From Rhynchopus sp. YZ270_cl-10 (Eukaryota; Euglenozoa; Diplonemea; Diplonemida; Diplonemidae): a stretch of DNA of 64,000 nucleotides. The stretch is from contig OZ037881.1 in NCBI GenBank assembly GCA_964035575.1, forward strand, positions 310,001 through 374,000, read 5' to 3'. Below are positions 61,866 to 64,000 of the stretch, one piece after another. How positions within the stretch are numbered: the first letter of the stretch is position 1; every line of letters starts with the position of its first letter. Position numbers and translations under genes: made by a program. Under the pieces are notes generated by a model. It worked only from the letters and a program-made list of their open reading frames with translations. It was not told where the DNA came from and searched no databases.

Positions 61866-62938
61866 TGCGTGCTATTATCTGGCAAGACACGAGCCCTGCA
61901 TTGTCCCCTCTAGAAAATTAGAGAAAATAAAAGAAAAACTGGTGTAGAAAGAGTCGTGTGTGTGTGTGTGTGTGTCTGTGGAGTGGGGTATGATAAGGTA
62001 GAGGATGAAGGTACAGTTGAAATAGTAGGATCGGTAGGTAAGTAAAGTTGTTTTCGTTGATTGCACAAATCCTCCTGTTTGAGGGATGATTGGCGACCGT
62101 ACCGGTAATACTATTTCTCCTTTAAAGCAAGCTTCGTAGGAATAAAAATACAAAGCCCTCTCGTGAACAGTGTACCTTGGTATGACCGGCTGTACCTGGG
62201 GGGTGGACAACCCAACCATGTAGTCCTCCATACATTTCGTGGTTTACAAAAATGAAGTAGAAATTGGAAACAATGGCATCAACAATATCATGGTGATATT
62301 ATCATCTGTCAGAGGAAACATGGGGGACAGAATAGAACAAGCGGGTGGAAACAAAGTAGAGAAGCGGAAGTGAAGGAGTGGACGCAAGGAGAAGAGTAGC
62401 AGCGATGTGAGCAGCAAGCCACCAGAGATATCTCTTCCTGGGGGTGGGTCAAAAAAAAAAAAAAGAGTTGCAGCTGGGTGTTTGCCGAAAACTGTAGACA
62501 GTGTTTTGAAAGAAAAAGTCATCTCGAAGGAGGGGGAAAGACATCGTTTTTGAAAGAAGGGTAATATCGAAGGAATTTTTTTGAATGAATGGGTGGGAGA
62601 TTAACTGTGTGTCTCGCATACTGTTTTCTAATCACAAAACCATATGGGGTAAACAACGTTATTTTTAACAAAGTGGGGGAAATTATGATTCGTTTTTTTC
62701 GTCTATGTTATGAACACCCGCACAATACAACGGGAAAATCTATTTTTTTTGATAAATTGTTGTAGTGTAGTTGCCTCGGTTGTGTTGCCACAGTTGTGCA
62801 ATCTCCACCTGTCAATTTGTAGTTTCGACAAATCACCCTATCCGAGGACGGGTTCTGTACAAAGGTCGCCCGAAAGCTAATAAAAAAAATTTTTTATTTC
62901 AAATTTGTTGCTTAGCCCTGGCGGTTCGTTGGTTCTGC
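61866..62938. other. Spacer upstream of myosin
   Basis: No gene. A TG run lies at 61957-61975. A long-type dispersed repeat occupies about 62155-62250 (left half AGTGTACCTTGGTATGACCGG, right half CATTTCGTGGTTTAC). The rest is AT-rich. Confidence 0.6.
62155..62250 (+). repeat. Long-type dispersed repeat copy
   Basis: It has the full left half and the CCAACCATG...CATTTCGTGGTTTAC hairpin segment. It lacks the TCTGATATG and CATCAGTCA part carried by the 10-kb, 21-kb and 39.8-kb copies. Confidence 0.65.
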
Positions 62939-64000
62939 TCACACTGACCCTGATATTTCTCGCGAGGATCGACCCCTTTGCTTCCGCCTAGGAGGTTGTG
63001 GTGGAGCAACTGGCGCCACATCCTGCTCTTCATAACGCTCCTCTATGCTTTGATAGGCACCTTGCACGTGGTCTACTTCTGGGTTATTACCATAATCTTG
63101 GGGGTTATTGTAGCCCCCCGCTCCACCATCACCACCCATTGTATTCCCTAACGCACCTGCCGGTGTACGCGGCTCAAACCTTGCAGAGTCGTCCTGCTCT
63201 ATGTACGACCCCTCCTGCACCTCCCCGGGGACCGCCCCTGGTACAAAGTCCACCTCCCGTACATTGCCGTGCTCATCTATCTCTGTTTCTATAGGAATGT
63301 CTGGGAGGGGTCGTTCTCTCGGCCCTGACGCGCCAGAGAGCAAGGTGGTCGCCCTCGAGCGTGGGTCTGACAGTGTTTTTTCCAGATGTTCCGAAGGTTC
63401 GGGTAGGTCGTCGTAAGGAAGCTGTGCACGCAGGGTTTGCCATTGTTGGTGTAGCGCTTCATTGATGCCCGCAACGTTGCACGCCTTCTTCAACCTCCCT
63501 ATCAAAAGAAACGGTGAAGCAGGAAGGTAAAACCGGAATTCACTTCCAGGAACGATCTGAATGAAGTACCCTGCTGCATCGCGTTTGAGTGTTAACGTAT
63601 CGCCTTTGGTTGCAACACAAAGCTGGGATGTGCCTTCAACTTCGAACACAACATTATGTTGCGTATCAATCTCCGCATCAATCGGATCCGCCCGCTTCTT
63701 CCCCGCAAAGAGAGACCCAAAGACCTGCACGAACCTATCCTTCTTCTTATGGTGCTTCTCCGCAACTTCTCTCGAAACCCGCACAGTGCATCCACCATGA
63801 TGCTTTGATACCACCGTTTCAGGTACCTCCCACGCAAATGAAACGTCACTAGAATCCGTTTTAACCACCCCTGCAATGATATCCTCTTTAAATGCGCCCT
63901 TCAGCTGATCGTCTCTTCCTTCAACAAGGTGCACCTCAGGGTTAGCTGCCATCACCTCCTCCTCTCCATCTCCAGGCAACTCCCACAAAAAGGTTTCCAA
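62939..64000 (-). CDS. C-terminal part of an unrecognised protein (353 aa visible)
   Basis: The frame is open to the window edge, so the N-terminus lies beyond 64000; the visible first codon is not a start. The first about 190 residues look globular, with alternating strands (FVQVFGSLFAGKKR, SQLCVATKGDTLTLKR, GYFIQIVPGSEFRFYLPAS, PFLLIGRLKKACN). The rest is disordered, with acidic, Gly/Asn-rich and Pro-rich parts (PPQPPRRKQRGR), and ends SGSV. The PPQPPRR segment could bind SH3 domains. No family is assigned and no intron is needed in this part. Confidence 0.75.
   Translation of the reverse strand: METFLWELPGDGEEEVMAANPEVHLVEGRDDQLKGAFKEDIIAGVVKTDSSDVSFAWEVPETVVSKHHGGCTVRVSREVAEKHHKKKDRFVQVFGSLFAGKKRADPIDAEIDTQHNVVFEVEGTSQLCVATKGDTLTLKRDAAGYFIQIVPGSEFRFYLPASPFLLIGRLKKACNVAGINEALHQQWQTLRAQLPYDDLPEPSEHLEKTLSDPRSRATTLLSGASGPRERPLPDIPIETEIDEHGNVREVDFVPGAVPGEVQEGSYIEQDDSARFEPRTPAGALGNTMGGDGGAGGYNNPQDYGNNPEVDHVQGAYQSIEERYEEQDVAPVAPPQPPRRKQRGRSSREISGSV

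Noticed and set aside
1-64000. CRISPR arrays, bacterial operons, or a kinetoplastid origin
   Set aside because: There is no repeat-spacer array. Spliceosomal introns, myosin, bystin and DNAAF3 show a eukaryotic nuclear genome, and cis-introns in at least six genes do not fit trypanosomatids.

Overview
This is nuclear DNA of a unicellular, flagellated eukaryote. The window has short spliceosomal introns (donors mostly GTATGT or GTATGC, acceptors CAG), a myosin, the 18S-rRNA factor bystin and the axonemal dynein assembly factor DNAAF3. Genes are GC-rich; spacers are AT-rich with many homopolymer runs. I cannot place the lineage from sequence alone. Frequent cis-introns argue against a typical kinetoplastid. 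Seventeen genes or gene remnants are supported, and all but one small ORF lie on the minus strand.

Layout. 1-12 kb: a module-D repeat, a very large secreted repeat protein, a beta-lactamase-fold (LACTB/EstB-like) protein that lacks catalytic residues, and a Sel1-repeat membrane protein. 12-15 kb: a gene-free, homopolymer-rich spacer with small hairpin repeats. 15-23 kb: an eight-exon J-like/armadillo/coiled-coil protein, then bystin. 23-25 kb: two perfect TTCTC arrays on either side of a small plus-strand gene. 26-28 kb: a hAT-type non-autonomous transposon with a perfect 8-bp target duplication, then a zinc alcohol dehydrogenase.

28-47 kb is an accessory region. Three tandem copies of a large multidomain PARP-family gene (PDZ-like, cold-shock, CCCH, PARP-like, RRM-like, CCCH, PARP) alternate with mosaic repeats built from five modules (A-E here). 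A secreted Cys-rich gene lies between copies 1 and 2. A 773-bp TA-flanked inverted-repeat transposon lies between copies 2 and 3; its empty site is visible beside copy 1. Copy 1 is frameshifted.

44-64 kb: two EF-hand/coiled-coil paralogues, DNAAF3, a ubiquitin-like/beta-propeller protein, a four-exon myosin with a repeat-bearing tail, and the C-terminal part of an unrecognised protein.

The best candidates for undescribed biology are: (1) the double-PARP PDZ/cold-shock/RRM protein array with its recombining modules; (2) a dispersed family of roughly 35-bp hairpins, always in one orientation, with compensatory stem changes; (3) a second dispersed repeat carrying a hammerhead-like core in some copies. 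Exon models were checked for reading-frame closure by arithmetic. No similarity search was run.
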